A stretch of 64,000 nt of DNA, from the NCBI GenBank assembly GCA_015223225.1, contig JADFCQ010000002.1:620001-684000 (forward strand). The letters are read 5' to 3'. The first letter of the stretch is position 1. Each line of letters begins with the position of its first letter. Under the pieces are notes generated by a model. The model saw nothing but the letters and a program-made list of their open reading frames with translations, was not told the DNA's origin and ran no database searches. The position numbers and the translations under genes were made by a program. This document shows positions 35,861 through 44,127 of this stretch, in pieces. The stretch is from Acetobacteraceae bacterium H6797 (lineage in GTDB: Bacteria; Pseudomonadota; Alphaproteobacteria; Acetobacterales; Acetobacteraceae).

Positions 35861-36853
35861 ATGACGATGATTTATGACCAGCCGTTCCTGGACCGGCTTG
35901 CCGCCGGGCTGCGCGCCAAGCTTCCCGTCTGGGGAGCCACCGATGACGCCCAAGTCGAACTGCTGACGATTTCGGAGAACGCGACCTTCCGCGTCTCCAG
36001 CAAGAGCGCGGGGAAGATGATCATCCGCGTTCATCGCCCGGACTATCACAGCGAAGCCGAAATCCTGTCCGAACTCGCCTGGATCCAGTCGCTCAGCCAG
36101 AGCGGCATCGTGGCGACGCCCGGCATCGTCGCGGCCAAGGATGGCACGCTGCTGCAGCGTTTCTCCGATGGCGACACCCTGCGCCATGCCGTCGCCTTCG
36201 AATTCATGCCGGGGCGGGAGCCCGATGCGGAGAGCAACCTCCCCGCCTGGTTCCGCACGCTCGGCGCGGTGAATGCGCGCCTGCATGCCCATAGCCAGGG
36301 CTGGACACGGCCCGAGGGCTTCACCCGAAAATTGTGGGATTTTGACCACATCATCGGCGCCTCCGCCCATTGGGGCGATTGGCGCGAGGCGCCGGGCCTC
36401 ACCGACGAGGGCAAGGCCATTCTGGAACGCGCCCATGCCGAGTTGGAGAAGCGCACGGCGGCCTATGGCTATGGCCCCGACCGCTTCGGCCTCGTGCATT
36501 GCGACATGCGCACCGCGAACCTGCTGGTGGATGGCGATCGGCTTGGCGTCATCGATTTCGACGACTGCGGCTTCTGCTGGTTCGCCTATGACTTCGCCGC
36601 CGCCGTCAGCTTCATGGAGCATGAGCCCTTCCTGCCGGAACTCATGGCCGCCTGGCTCGAAGGCTATCGGAGCATCGCCCCCTTCGATGCCGCGCAGGAG
36701 GCCGCGCTGCCCATGTTCGTGATGCTCCGCCGCATGCAGCTCACCGCCTGGATCGCCTCGCATGCCGAGACGCCCACCGCCCAATCCATGGGAGCTGCCT
36801 ATACGGCCGGCACGGTGGCGCTGGCGGAGCGCTTCCTGGCGGAGACGCGGTGA
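35861..36853 (+). CDS. APH-family kinase (hydroxylysine/amino-alcohol kinase-like)
   Basis: The 330-residue protein has the aminoglycoside/choline kinase fold: a P-loop-like region (NATFRVSSKSAGKMIIRVHRP with the ATP-binding Lys), then the Brenner motif LVHCDMRTANLLVDGDRLGVIDFDDCGF (HCDMRTANLL and VIDFDD). Its TGA overlaps the ATG of a class III PLP enzyme (TGATG). In eukaryotes and some bacteria the same pair acts as hydroxylysine (or ethanolamine) kinase with the matching phospholyase. That role is inferred from pairing, not from substrate residues. A second in-frame ATG exists at 35867. Confidence 0.8.
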   Translation: MTMIYDQPFLDRLAAGLRAKLPVWGATDDAQVELLTISENATFRVSSKSAGKMIIRVHRPDYHSEAEILSELAWIQSLSQSGIVATPGIVAAKDGTLLQRFSDGDTLRHAVAFEFMPGREPDAESNLPAWFRTLGAVNARLHAHSQGWTRPEGFTRKLWDFDHIIGASAHWGDWREAPGLTDEGKAILERAHAELEKRTAAYGYGPDRFGLVHCDMRTANLLVDGDRLGVIDFDDCGFCWFAYDFAAAVSFMEHEPFLPELMAAWLEGYRSIAPFDAAQEAALPMFVMLRRMQLTAWIASHAETPTAQSMGAAYTAGTVALAERFLAETR

Positions 36854-38160
36854 TGTCGGGCAAGACGGAAATTCTCGACCTCAACCGCTTCGACCCGCGC
36901 AAATCCGCTGATATGCCCGTCGAACTCGCCGAAAGGCTCGACAAGCGCGCAGCCACCTTCGGCGCCTCCTCGGTGCTGTTCTACGAGCAGCCGATCGAGA
37001 TGGTCAGCGCCCAGGGCTGCTACATGGTCGACAGGCAGGGGCGGCGTTATCTCGACGTCTATAACAACGTTCCTTCCGTCGGCCATTGCCATCCGCGTGT
37101 GGTCGAGGCCATCGCCAAGCAGGCCGCGGTGCTGAACATCCATACCCGCTATCTGAACCGGGTGGTGGAAGCCTATGCCGAGCGGCTGCTCTCGACCTTT
37201 CCCACGCCGCTTTCGAACTTGGTGATGACCTGCACGGGCAGCGAGAGCAATGACCTCGCGCTGCGCATCGCCCGCTGCGTCACCGGCGCGGAGGGCTTCA
37301 TCGTCACGGAGACCGCCTATCACGGCAATACGGCGCTGGTGACGGAGATCTCGCCCTCGGCCCTCAAGCGGCGGAAGCCGGCGGGCTTCGTGCGCAGCGT
37401 CCCCGCGCCTTCGGGCGAGGCCCCCGGCCCCGCTTTCGCCGCCGCCGTGAAGGCCGCCATGGCCGATCTCGAAGCGCAGGGCATCAAGACCGCCGTGCTG
37501 ATCGTGGATTCCATTTTCTCCAGCGACGGTATCTATGCCGATCCGCCGGGCTTCCTGCAGGACGCGGTGCAGGCGGTGCGAGATGCCGGCGGGCTCTTCA
37601 TCGCCGATGAGGTGCAACCCGGCTTCGGCCGCACCGGCCATGGACTATGGGGCTTCGCGCGGCATGGGCTGGTACCGGATATCGTCACCATGGGCAAGCC
37701 GATGGGCAATGGCTTCCCGATGGGCGGCGTGGTCACGCGCCCCGATTTCCTGGCGCGCTTCTGCGAGGAGACTGGCTATTTCAACACTTTCGGCGGCAAT
37801 CCTGTCGCCGCCGCGGCGGGGCTGGCGGTGCTGGGCGTGATCGAGGAGGAAGGCCTGATCGAGAATGCCCGCACGGTCGGCACCTACTTCATCGAGCAAT
37901 TGCGCGGGCTGAAGGCCGAGCGCATCGGTGAGGTGCGCGGCGCGGGCCTCTTCATCGGCCTGGATTTCGTCGATCCGGCAAGCGGTGCGCCCGATGCCCC
38001 ACTGGCGACGCATGCGATCAACGAGATGAAGAAGGCCGGCATTCTCATCGGCGCCGCCGGCAAACACGGCGCGACGCTAAAGATACGCCCTCCGCTCTGC
38101 TTCTCCCGCAGCGATGCCGACTACTTCCTCGATACAGTCTCAAAAGTTCTCGCCCACTGA
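36853..38160 (+). CDS. Class III PLP-dependent aminotransferase or phospholyase
   Basis: The 435-residue enzyme has the class III fold: YLDVYNNVPSVGHCHPRVVEA, a GSESNDLALRIAR segment, IADEVQPGFGRTG (with conserved D-E), and the PLP Lys in VTMGKPMGNGFPMGG. The NNVPSVGHCHP segment (rather than GIAVNALGH) resembles phospholyases such as ethanolamine-phosphate and phosphohydroxylysine lyases. The start overlaps the kinase stop (TGATG), so a kinase-lyase pathway is likely, with phosphate elimination giving an aldehyde. A GTG at 36850 is an alternative start. Confidence 0.88.
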   Translation: MSGKTEILDLNRFDPRKSADMPVELAERLDKRAATFGASSVLFYEQPIEMVSAQGCYMVDRQGRRYLDVYNNVPSVGHCHPRVVEAIAKQAAVLNIHTRYLNRVVEAYAERLLSTFPTPLSNLVMTCTGSESNDLALRIARCVTGAEGFIVTETAYHGNTALVTEISPSALKRRKPAGFVRSVPAPSGEAPGPAFAAAVKAAMADLEAQGIKTAVLIVDSIFSSDGIYADPPGFLQDAVQAVRDAGGLFIADEVQPGFGRTGHGLWGFARHGLVPDIVTMGKPMGNGFPMGGVVTRPDFLARFCEETGYFNTFGGNPVAAAAGLAVLGVIEEEGLIENARTVGTYFIEQLRGLKAERIGEVRGAGLFIGLDFVDPASGAPDAPLATHAINEMKKAGILIGAAGKHGATLKIRPPLCFSRSDADYFLDTVSKVLAH

Positions 38161-38169
38161 TCGCAGGGT

Positions 38170-38253
38170 CCGGGGAGGTCGCACCTCCCCGGCCGGGTGC
38201 GGGGCGGCGCCCCGCTTCTTCACCAGGCGCTCTCGAGCGCGGGGCAGCGCCCC
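38170..38253. repeat. Cluster of four hairpins in a convergent spacer
   Basis: Four inverted repeats follow one another: a perfect 10-bp stem CCGGGGAGGT-CGC-ACCTCCCCGG (38170-38192), an 8-bp GCGGGGCG stem (38199-38215), GCGCTC-TC-GAGCGC (38227-38240), and GGGGC-AGC-GCCCC (38241-38253). They fill the 98-base gap between convergent genes. A bidirectional transcription end is the simplest role, though no T-run is present. Confidence 0.5.
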
Positions 38254-38258
38254 ACACC

Positions 38259-39461
38259 TCACTTCCCCAAAAACGTCTCCGCCGCCTTCCCGAGCACCTG
38301 GATGCCCAGCGCCAGGTCCTCCTCCTTCGTATCCTCGCTCCAATGATGACTGATGCCGCCGATGGAGGGGACGAAGAGCATCGAGACCGGCATTTTCTTC
38401 GCGATATACTGCGCATCATGCCCCGCGCCCGAGGGCATTTCCTGCCAGGCGCCCGGCGCCAGCGCCGCCGCCGCATCGCGCAGCGCGCCCATCATCGCGG
38501 GGTCGCAGAGCGCGGGCGTGGCGCGGGCCATCTGGGTGAGTGTGGCAGGGCATTTCTCGCGCCGGTTGCTGTCCTGCACCATGGCGCGCAGCGCGGCCTC
38601 CATGCGTTCGAGAACCGGGATCTCGATATCGCGGAACTGGAAGAGCACCTCTGCCGTGCCGGGAATGATGCTCGGCGCGCCGGGGAAGAGCGAGATGCGC
38701 CCGGTGGTGAAGGTCGAGCGCGGTCCGCAGAACTTCCAGAACTCCTCATCGATCTTCGCGAGCAACCGCACCGCCGACAGCCCCGCATCGCGCCGCTCGG
38801 CCATGGTGGTGCCGCCCGCATGATCCTGCTGGCCGATGAATTTCAGATGCCACTGCCAGATGGCGACGATGCCGGTGACGACGCCGATGCGCAGGCCCAG
38901 GCTCTCAAGCTGCGTGCCCTGCTCGATATGCATCTCGTAGAAGCCCTTGTGGCGTCCGGGCTCGAGCTGCATCCGCGGCAGGCCGGCGAGGCCCGCATCG
39001 GCCAGCGCCTCGCGCAGCGGCTGGCCGTCATTGCGGCTGCGGCTGCGGTCGATCTCGTCCTCGGCCAATTCGCCGATGATCGATCGGCTGCCGAGGAAGC
39101 CGCCCTCGAAATGCCCCTCCTCATCGGCGAAGGCGCAGACATCGACGGGCAGGCCGGCCCGCGCCAGCGCCACGCCCGCCATCACGCCCAGCGCGCCATC
39201 GAGCCAGCCGGCCTCGTTCTGGCTCTCGATATGGCTGCCGACCAGCAGATGCGGCCCAGGCCCCTTATGCCGGCCATAGACATTGCCGATGCCGTCGATG
39301 GAAGGCTCCAGCCCGCATTCGCGCAGCTTCTCCATCAGCCAGCGGCGGGATTCCATATCCTGCGGCGAATAGGTGGGCCGGTGAACGCCGGTCCTGAACT
39401 TGCCGATCTGCCGCAACTCGTTGAGGTCGCGCAGGAAGGCGTCGCTGTCGATACGCGTCAT
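38259..39461 (-). CDS. M20-family hydrolase, allantoate amidohydrolase / N-carbamoylase type
   Basis: The 400-residue zinc enzyme belongs to the hydantoinase/carbamoylase branch of M20. Motifs: LLVGSHIESQNEAGWLDGALGV (metal His and Asp; the usual HxD is HxE here), FADEEGHFEGGFLGS (the metal-binding and catalytic Glu pair), HIEQGTQLES, and a C-terminal PSGAGHDAQYIA. It hydrolyses N-carbamoyl or ureido groups, which fits the nitrogen-salvage genes around it. It diverges from the RidA gene, with 111 bases between. Confidence 0.87.
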   Translation of the reverse strand: MTRIDSDAFLRDLNELRQIGKFRTGVHRPTYSPQDMESRRWLMEKLRECGLEPSIDGIGNVYGRHKGPGPHLLVGSHIESQNEAGWLDGALGVMAGVALARAGLPVDVCAFADEEGHFEGGFLGSRSIIGELAEDEIDRSRSRNDGQPLREALADAGLAGLPRMQLEPGRHKGFYEMHIEQGTQLESLGLRIGVVTGIVAIWQWHLKFIGQQDHAGGTTMAERRDAGLSAVRLLAKIDEEFWKFCGPRSTFTTGRISLFPGAPSIIPGTAEVLFQFRDIEIPVLERMEAALRAMVQDSNRREKCPATLTQMARATPALCDPAMMGALRDAAAALAPGAWQEMPSGAGHDAQYIAKKMPVSMLFVPSIGGISHHWSEDTKEEDLALGIQVLGKAAETFLGK

Positions 39462-39572
39462 GTGGTCATCCCAGGTCGTGAAGGCCGATTTTCGGGAAGC
39501 CTGCGACGCGGCGGGGCCTCATGCAAGCCGCCGGATCGTGCCATGATCGCATCGGCAACCATGGAGGACGTG

Positions 39573-39959
39573 ATGAATATCGAACATATCGCCCCGCCGC
39601 CCGAGGCCCGGCACTATCCCCCGCTCTCGCTGGCGGTGAAGGCGGGAGAGACGCTCTATGTGTCCGGCGTCGCGCCTTATGACGCGCAGGGCGGCCTGGC
39701 GAAGGGCGATTTCAGCGCGCAGATGAAGCAGGTTCTCGCCAATCTCGACGAGGTGCTGCGCCTCTCCGGCGCCTCGCGCGACACGGTCGTCAAATGCAAC
39801 GTGCTGCTGACGCGTCCGGAGGACGTGGCCGAGATGAACCGGCTCTATGCCGATTTCTTCGGCCCCGCGCCTTATCCGGCCAGGACCACCTCCGTCGTCC
39901 TGGCCCTGCCAGTGCCCGATTTCCTGCTGGAAATCGAATGCGTGGCGATCCTCGGCTGA
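39573..39959 (+). CDS. RidA family protein (reactive intermediate/imine deaminase)
   Basis: The 128-residue protein has the RidA/YjgF trimer fold. VSGVAPYDAQGGLAKGDFSAQMKQVLANLDEVL is split into the typical VSGVAPYDAQG and QMKQVLANLDEVL, followed by NVLLTRPEDVAEMNRLYADFFG and PYPARTTSVV. The Arg in ARTT is the catalytic-site Arg of active RidA. Its start at 39573 has GGAGGA upstream; a GTG at 39570 and an ATG at 39561 are alternatives. The family removes enamine/imine by-products of PLP enzymes, which fits the PLP enzyme nearby. The stop abuts the minus-strand emrA stop with no gap (TGATCA). Confidence 0.9.
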   Translation: MNIEHIAPPPEARHYPPLSLAVKAGETLYVSGVAPYDAQGGLAKGDFSAQMKQVLANLDEVLRLSGASRDTVVKCNVLLTRPEDVAEMNRLYADFFGPAPYPARTTSVVLALPVPDFLLEIECVAILG

Positions 39960-41054
39960 TCAGCGCGCCGGCACGCTGTGGCCCCAGCCGGTCTCGGCCG
40001 CCGCCGCATCGCCCCGGCCCACCTCGGGTCGCACGCTGACGACGACTGAGAGGCCGGGCACGATGTCATGCGCCAAGGGCTGATCGGGGTCGATCGCGAT
40101 CCGCACCGGCAGCCGCTGCGCGACCTTGGTGAAATTGCCCGTCGCGTTATCGGCTTTGATGACGCTGAATTCCGAGCCCGTGGCGGGCGAGAATTCCTCG
40201 ATCCTCCCCGTCAGCCGCGCGTGGTTCAGCGCATCGACGGTGAAGCTAACCGGCTGGCCGATATACATGCCGTTGATCTGGTTTTCCTTGAAGTTCGCGA
40301 CGACCCAGACGCGGTCAGGCACCAGCGCGGCGAGCTGCGTGCCGGCCGCGACATATTGGCCGAGCCGCACGCCGATCTCGCCCAGCTTGCCGTCGCGCGG
40401 GGCGAGGATGCGGGTGTTCTGCAGGTCGATCTGCGCGAGGCGCAGGGCGGCATCGGCATTCTGCACCGCGGCCTCGAGCGAGCGGCGGTTGACGGTGATC
40501 GAAGCCAGGTCCTGCTGCGCGACGGCCAGCGCCGTCTCGGCCTGCTGCAAGGTGCTACGCGCCTGGGCGACCGAGGAGCGCGCCTGATCCGCGGCGCTCT
40601 GCGTCGAGATGCCGCGCGAGAGCAGGGCCTCGACGCGATGCTCGCTCGCCTCGGCCGTGGCCAGCGCCGTCTTGGCACTTTCCACCTGCGCCTCGGCGGA
40701 AGGGATGCGCGCCTCGGCGGAGCGGCGGGTCTGCTCCAGATTGTCGAGATTGGCCTTCTGCGTCGCGAGCGCCGCCTCGGCCTGGCGCACGCGCTGCTCG
40801 TAGATGCGGTCATCGATCTTGACCAGCAGCTGGCCCTGCTTGACCACCTGGAAATCCTGCACCGCGACCTCGGTGACATAGCCGGCAAGCTGCGGGCTGA
40901 TGGTCGTCACCTGGCCGCGCACATAGGCGTTGTCGGTGGTCTCCGCGCCACGATCGAAAGGCGGCAGCTGCCAGGCCCAGAGCACGATGCCCGCGCCCAG
41001 GATGCCGATGCAGACGATGACGATGCTGCGGAGGAGGTGAGTGGCGATTTTCAT
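39960..41054 (-). CDS. emrA: HlyD/EmrA-family periplasmic adaptor
   Basis: The 364-residue membrane-fusion protein has one N-terminal helix (LLRSIVIVCIGILGAGIVLWAW), a biotinyl-lipoyl half-motif (TISPQLAGYVTEVAVQDFQVVKQGQLLVKID), a long coiled-coil hairpin (about 85-215) and the second lipoyl half (RILAPRDGKLGEIGVRLGQYVAAG). It links an inner-membrane MFS pump to an outer-membrane channel. It is the last gene of marR-emrB-emrA; 15 bases separate it from emrB. An outer-membrane partner is not encoded here. Confidence 0.93.
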   Translation of the reverse strand: MKIATHLLRSIVIVCIGILGAGIVLWAWQLPPFDRGAETTDNAYVRGQVTTISPQLAGYVTEVAVQDFQVVKQGQLLVKIDDRIYEQRVRQAEAALATQKANLDNLEQTRRSAEARIPSAEAQVESAKTALATAEASEHRVEALLSRGISTQSAADQARSSVAQARSTLQQAETALAVAQQDLASITVNRRSLEAAVQNADAALRLAQIDLQNTRILAPRDGKLGEIGVRLGQYVAAGTQLAALVPDRVWVVANFKENQINGMYIGQPVSFTVDALNHARLTGRIEEFSPATGSEFSVIKADNATGNFTKVAQRLPVRIAIDPDQPLAHDIVPGLSVVVSVRPEVGRGDAAAAETGWGHSVPAR

Positions 41055-41069
41055 TGGTCTTGCCCGTGT

Positions 41070-42701
41070 TCAGGAAGCTTCGGCGGAACGGCGTGCGGCC
41101 GACATGGCCCGGAGCTTGTCCCAGACGGTGTGGAGGATGAGGAAGAAGAGGGAGATCAGGGCCAGGAGGCCACAGAGCTGGAAAGCGTCGTTATAGGCCA
41201 GCACATAGGCCTCGCGCGTCGCGATCTGGCCGAGCAGCGCGGCACCTTCGGCATTGAGCGTGGTCTGGTCGGTCAGCACATGGCCATAGCTGCCGGCGAG
41301 CTGGTGTACGCGGTCCGCCACGATCGGGTCGGTCATCTTCAGATGTTCGACGATATAGCTGGAATGAAGCTTCTCCCGCAGCACGACCACGGTGCTGAAG
41401 AGCGCCGAGCCCATCAGCCCGCCAAGGCTCTGCGTGAAGAGGAAGACGAGGATGAAGCTCGTCAGGAATTGCGTGCCCTGCTTGAGCGTGGCGAGCAGCC
41501 CCCGCAGCATGGCCGTGGGCAGGAAGATGGCGCCGCCGAAGGCGATGAGGCCCTGGCCTAGCATCATGTCATCCGGCCGCGTCAGATTGGTCATCTGCCC
41601 GTCGAGGAAGGAGCCGATGGCGATGCAAAGCAAGGCGACGGCATGGAAGAGCGGCACGCGCGCCGGCGTCATGGTCGCGCCGCAGAGCAGGCCGCCCAGC
41701 ACGGAAACGCCGATCGCGACGAGGTAGAGATCGTGCGACTGTTCGTTCAGCAGGCCGATCTGCGTGAAATAGCCGACGATGCCCGAGGTCTGCTCGGCGA
41801 GAAGAATGCGGAAACCCAGCAGCACGAAGGCGAGATGCAGGATCTCGGGGCTGAAGAGCCAGCGCACATTCATCAGCGGGTTCTCACGCCTGATCTCGAT
41901 GGCCGCCGCGATGGCGATGGTGACGCAGAACACCGCGAGCAGCACGCCGAGCCAGGGCGCCTCCAGCCACCAGTAGAGCCGGCCGAGCGACATGACGATG
42001 GCCAGCGCGCCGAAGCCGATGGCGATCAGCGGATAGGTGATGAAGTCGAGCTTCTCGATCACCTTCGCATGCGGCACCGGGGCGAGCGGCAGCAGGAAGA
42101 CGGTGGCGAGCGACATCAGCGCGAGGCCCAGCTCCATCTTGTAGAGCTGCGTCCATTGCCCGATGTCGAGCAGCGGCGGGGAGATGACGCGCGCAAGGAA
42201 AGGCGTGACGGCGGTGAAGGTCAGCGCCAGGCTCAGCCCCCAGGTCAGCTTCTTCGCCTGCGGGAAGGCGTCGAGCATATAGAGGAAGCCGAGCGTCGAA
42301 ATCGGCGAGGCCGCGATGCCCGAGAGGAAGCGCACCGCCACGGCCGAATGCAGGCCGTTGACGAAGATATTCAGCACCGAGGCGATGGCGAAGAGGATCA
42401 GGCTGATCTCGGCGAAGCGCCTGAGGCCGAATTGCGTGCGGATCTTGGTCAGCACGATGGTCAGGCTGACATTGGGCGCCATATAGGCCGCGATCAGCCA
42501 ATTGGCCTCGTTCAGCGACACGCCCAGCGTGCCCTGCAACTGATAGGTATTGGCCGCCGTGAGGTTCAGGCCCAGGCCCTGCGTCGTCCAGAGCAGGCCC
42601 GAAGCCAGGATGCAGGCGAGGCTGCGCCAGAGCGTGAGGTTCGGCACGCCGGGCGGGCTGGCCGCGGCGGCGGGTGCGGCAGGTGTCGTGGCGCCGCTCA
42701 T
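41070..42701 (-). CDS. emrB: DHA2-family MFS drug efflux transporter (EmrB-like)
   Basis: The 543-residue protein has 14 predicted membrane helices, the topology of the DHA2 family. WLIAAYMAPNVSLTIVLTKIRTQFGLRR near the N-terminus matches the conserved motif A region (helix 2-3 loop), though the canonical GxxxDRxGRR is degenerate (RTQFGLRRF). The N-terminus is Ala/Pro-rich and cytoplasmic. It is coupled to the MarR gene by a four-base overlap (ATGA, 42698-42701) and followed by its adaptor. It would export hydrophobic drugs or organic acids. Confidence 0.92.
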   Translation of the reverse strand: MSGATTPAAPAAAASPPGVPNLTLWRSLACILASGLLWTTQGLGLNLTAANTYQLQGTLGVSLNEANWLIAAYMAPNVSLTIVLTKIRTQFGLRRFAEISLILFAIASVLNIFVNGLHSAVAVRFLSGIAASPISTLGFLYMLDAFPQAKKLTWGLSLALTFTAVTPFLARVISPPLLDIGQWTQLYKMELGLALMSLATVFLLPLAPVPHAKVIEKLDFITYPLIAIGFGALAIVMSLGRLYWWLEAPWLGVLLAVFCVTIAIAAAIEIRRENPLMNVRWLFSPEILHLAFVLLGFRILLAEQTSGIVGYFTQIGLLNEQSHDLYLVAIGVSVLGGLLCGATMTPARVPLFHAVALLCIAIGSFLDGQMTNLTRPDDMMLGQGLIAFGGAIFLPTAMLRGLLATLKQGTQFLTSFILVFLFTQSLGGLMGSALFSTVVVLREKLHSSYIVEHLKMTDPIVADRVHQLAGSYGHVLTDQTTLNAEGAALLGQIATREAYVLAYNDAFQLCGLLALISLFFLILHTVWDKLRAMSAARRSAEAS

Positions 42702-43153
42702 CGCGTGGGTTCCGCCGTCGTCTCGATACGGCGGATGAGCAGGTTCAGCACCCGGCCGGCGACCGTCAGCTCCTCTTCCGTCATGTCGGTGAGCAGCGTC
42801 TCGCGCATCTGGTCCACGATCTCCTGGATCTCCGCGACCTGCTGCTGGGACTTGTCGGTCAGGCAGATCTGCTTGGCCCGCCTGTCCCCATCCACGGCCT
42901 TGCGTTCGATCAGCCCTTGCTTCTCCAGCCCGTCGAGCAGCCGCACGAGTGTCGGCTGCTCGATATCCAGCACGGAGGCCAGTTCGGTCTGGCTCACCGC
43001 CTCACAGGTCGAGAGGTGGAGCAACGCGCGGGCGCGGGAGAGCGTCAGGCCCCGCTCCTTCATCTTCCCGTCAAACAGCGTGCGCAGCTTCCGGCCCGCC
43101 ACGGAGAGGTCGGTGAGGAAGGTCTGGCGCGCGGCGATGGGGGAAGGAGACAT
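42698..43153 (-). CDS. MarR-family transcriptional regulator of the efflux operon
   Basis: The 151-residue regulator has the winged-helix MarR core: LSRARALLHLSTCEAVSQTELASVLDIEQPTLVRLLDGLEKQGLIERKA (recognition helix QPTLVRLLDGLE) and the wing DGDRRAKQICLTDKS. It starts the marR-emrB-emrA operon and probably represses it until a drug binds. The upstream spacer contains a near-perfect ATTAGC-GT-GCTATT dyad that is a good operator candidate. There is no clear Shine-Dalgarno sequence before its ATG. Confidence 0.92.
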   Translation of the reverse strand: MSPSPIAARQTFLTDLSVAGRKLRTLFDGKMKERGLTLSRARALLHLSTCEAVSQTELASVLDIEQPTLVRLLDGLEKQGLIERKAVDGDRRAKQICLTDKSQQQVAEIQEIVDQMRETLLTDMTEEELTVAGRVLNLLIRRIETTAEPTR

Positions 43154-43163
43154 AAGGTTCTCG

Positions 43164-43186
43164 TATAATTAGCGTGCTATTAATTA
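43164..43186. promoter_or_regulatory. Candidate MarR operator and promoter
   Basis: The AT-rich patch holds ATTAGC-GT-GCTATT (43168-43181, one mismatch), two TAATTA copies 15 bases apart (43166 and 43181) and a consensus TATAAT at 43164-43169. It starts 11 bases before the MarR ATG, so a leader would be very short. Confidence 0.45.
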
Positions 43187-43338
43187 CCAGGCTACTTACC
43201 CATTCGGCGGTGCGTTTTCAAGCCGGCCCGGGCCCCGCTTCTCCCCTCACGCGCGATGGCTGGCCCACGCCCAATGCAGGTCTGGGCAGGCGGCCCCCGG
43301 CCTGCGATGCTGCGCCACCGTTGCAGCAGGCTGATTCC

Positions 43339-44121
43339 GTGACCTTCGAGACCCGTGATTTCGACTTCGCCGCCCTGGCCCCGCGCGATCGCTACAAGAT
43401 CCTGATCGGCACCGTCGTCCCCCGCCCCATCGCCTGGGTGACGACCGTGGACAAGCAGGGGCGGGTCAATGCGGGGCCCTACAGCTTCTTCAACTGCCTC
43501 TCGGCCGATCCCGCGATCGTCGCGCTCGGCGTCGAATACCGCGCCGATGGAAGTTCCAAGGACACGGCAAGGAACATCCGCGATACCGGCGTCTTCACGG
43601 TCAATATCGTCTCCGAAGCCCTGGCGGAGGCCATGGTGGCGACGGCGGTGGATTTCGACCACGGCGTGGACGAGCTGGCCATCGCCGGGCTCGAGACCGC
43701 GCCGGGCAAGGCCGTGGCCTCCCCCCGCATCGCCCTGGCCCCAGCCGCGCTGGAATGCCGCCTGCACTCCTTCCTGGATATCCGGGATTCCCGCGACATC
43801 ATCCTGGGCGAGGTCGTCCACGCCCATATCCGCGCCGATGCGGTGAATGACCGGCTGCATGTCGACCCGGCCCTGATCGACGCGGTCGGGCGCATGGGCG
43901 GCACGGGCTACGCCCTCACCCGCGATTTCTTCGACCTGCCGACGACCAACGAAACGGCGCTGAAGGCCGAGGGCATGGCCTCCCTCCGCCGCACCCCGCG
44001 CCGCCTGCCCGGCGCCCCGCCGCCTGTGGCGGCCGCCGCTTCCGGTCGTTCCGATTCTGCGATAGGCTCTCAGGACGAAGCCCGGATGACTCCAACGGGG
44101 GCCAGCAAGCGGAAAGGGTGA
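43339..44121 (+). CDS. Flavin-reductase-like (FMN-binding) domain protein
   Basis: The 260-residue protein matches the flavin_Reduct split-barrel family: YKILIGTVVPRPIAWVTTVD, VNAGPYSFFNCLSADPAIVALGV (with NAGPYSFFN), and DTARNIRDTGVFTVN. RPIAW plus PYSFFN is typical of the DIM6/NTAB branch, which binds FMN. The start is GTG at 43339, chosen because the family homology begins immediately after; the open frame runs upstream to 43174 with atypical composition. The last 40 residues are basic and Ala/Pro-rich. It is divergent from the MarR gene and seven bases upstream of the MCP gene. Confidence 0.86.
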   Translation: MTFETRDFDFAALAPRDRYKILIGTVVPRPIAWVTTVDKQGRVNAGPYSFFNCLSADPAIVALGVEYRADGSSKDTARNIRDTGVFTVNIVSEALAEAMVATAVDFDHGVDELAIAGLETAPGKAVASPRIALAPAALECRLHSFLDIRDSRDIILGEVVHAHIRADAVNDRLHVDPALIDAVGRMGGTGYALTRDFFDLPTTNETALKAEGMASLRRTPRRLPGAPPPVAAAASGRSDSAIGSQDEARMTPTGASKRKG

Positions 44122-44127
44122 GCGTCG

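Noticed and set aside
38343..39572. Long N-terminal extension of the RidA frame
   Set aside because: It runs antisense through the M20 hydrolase; the RidA family begins at 39573.
43174..43338. Upstream extension of the flavin-reductase-like frame
   Set aside because: Atypical composition and no homology; it covers the likely MarR operator region.
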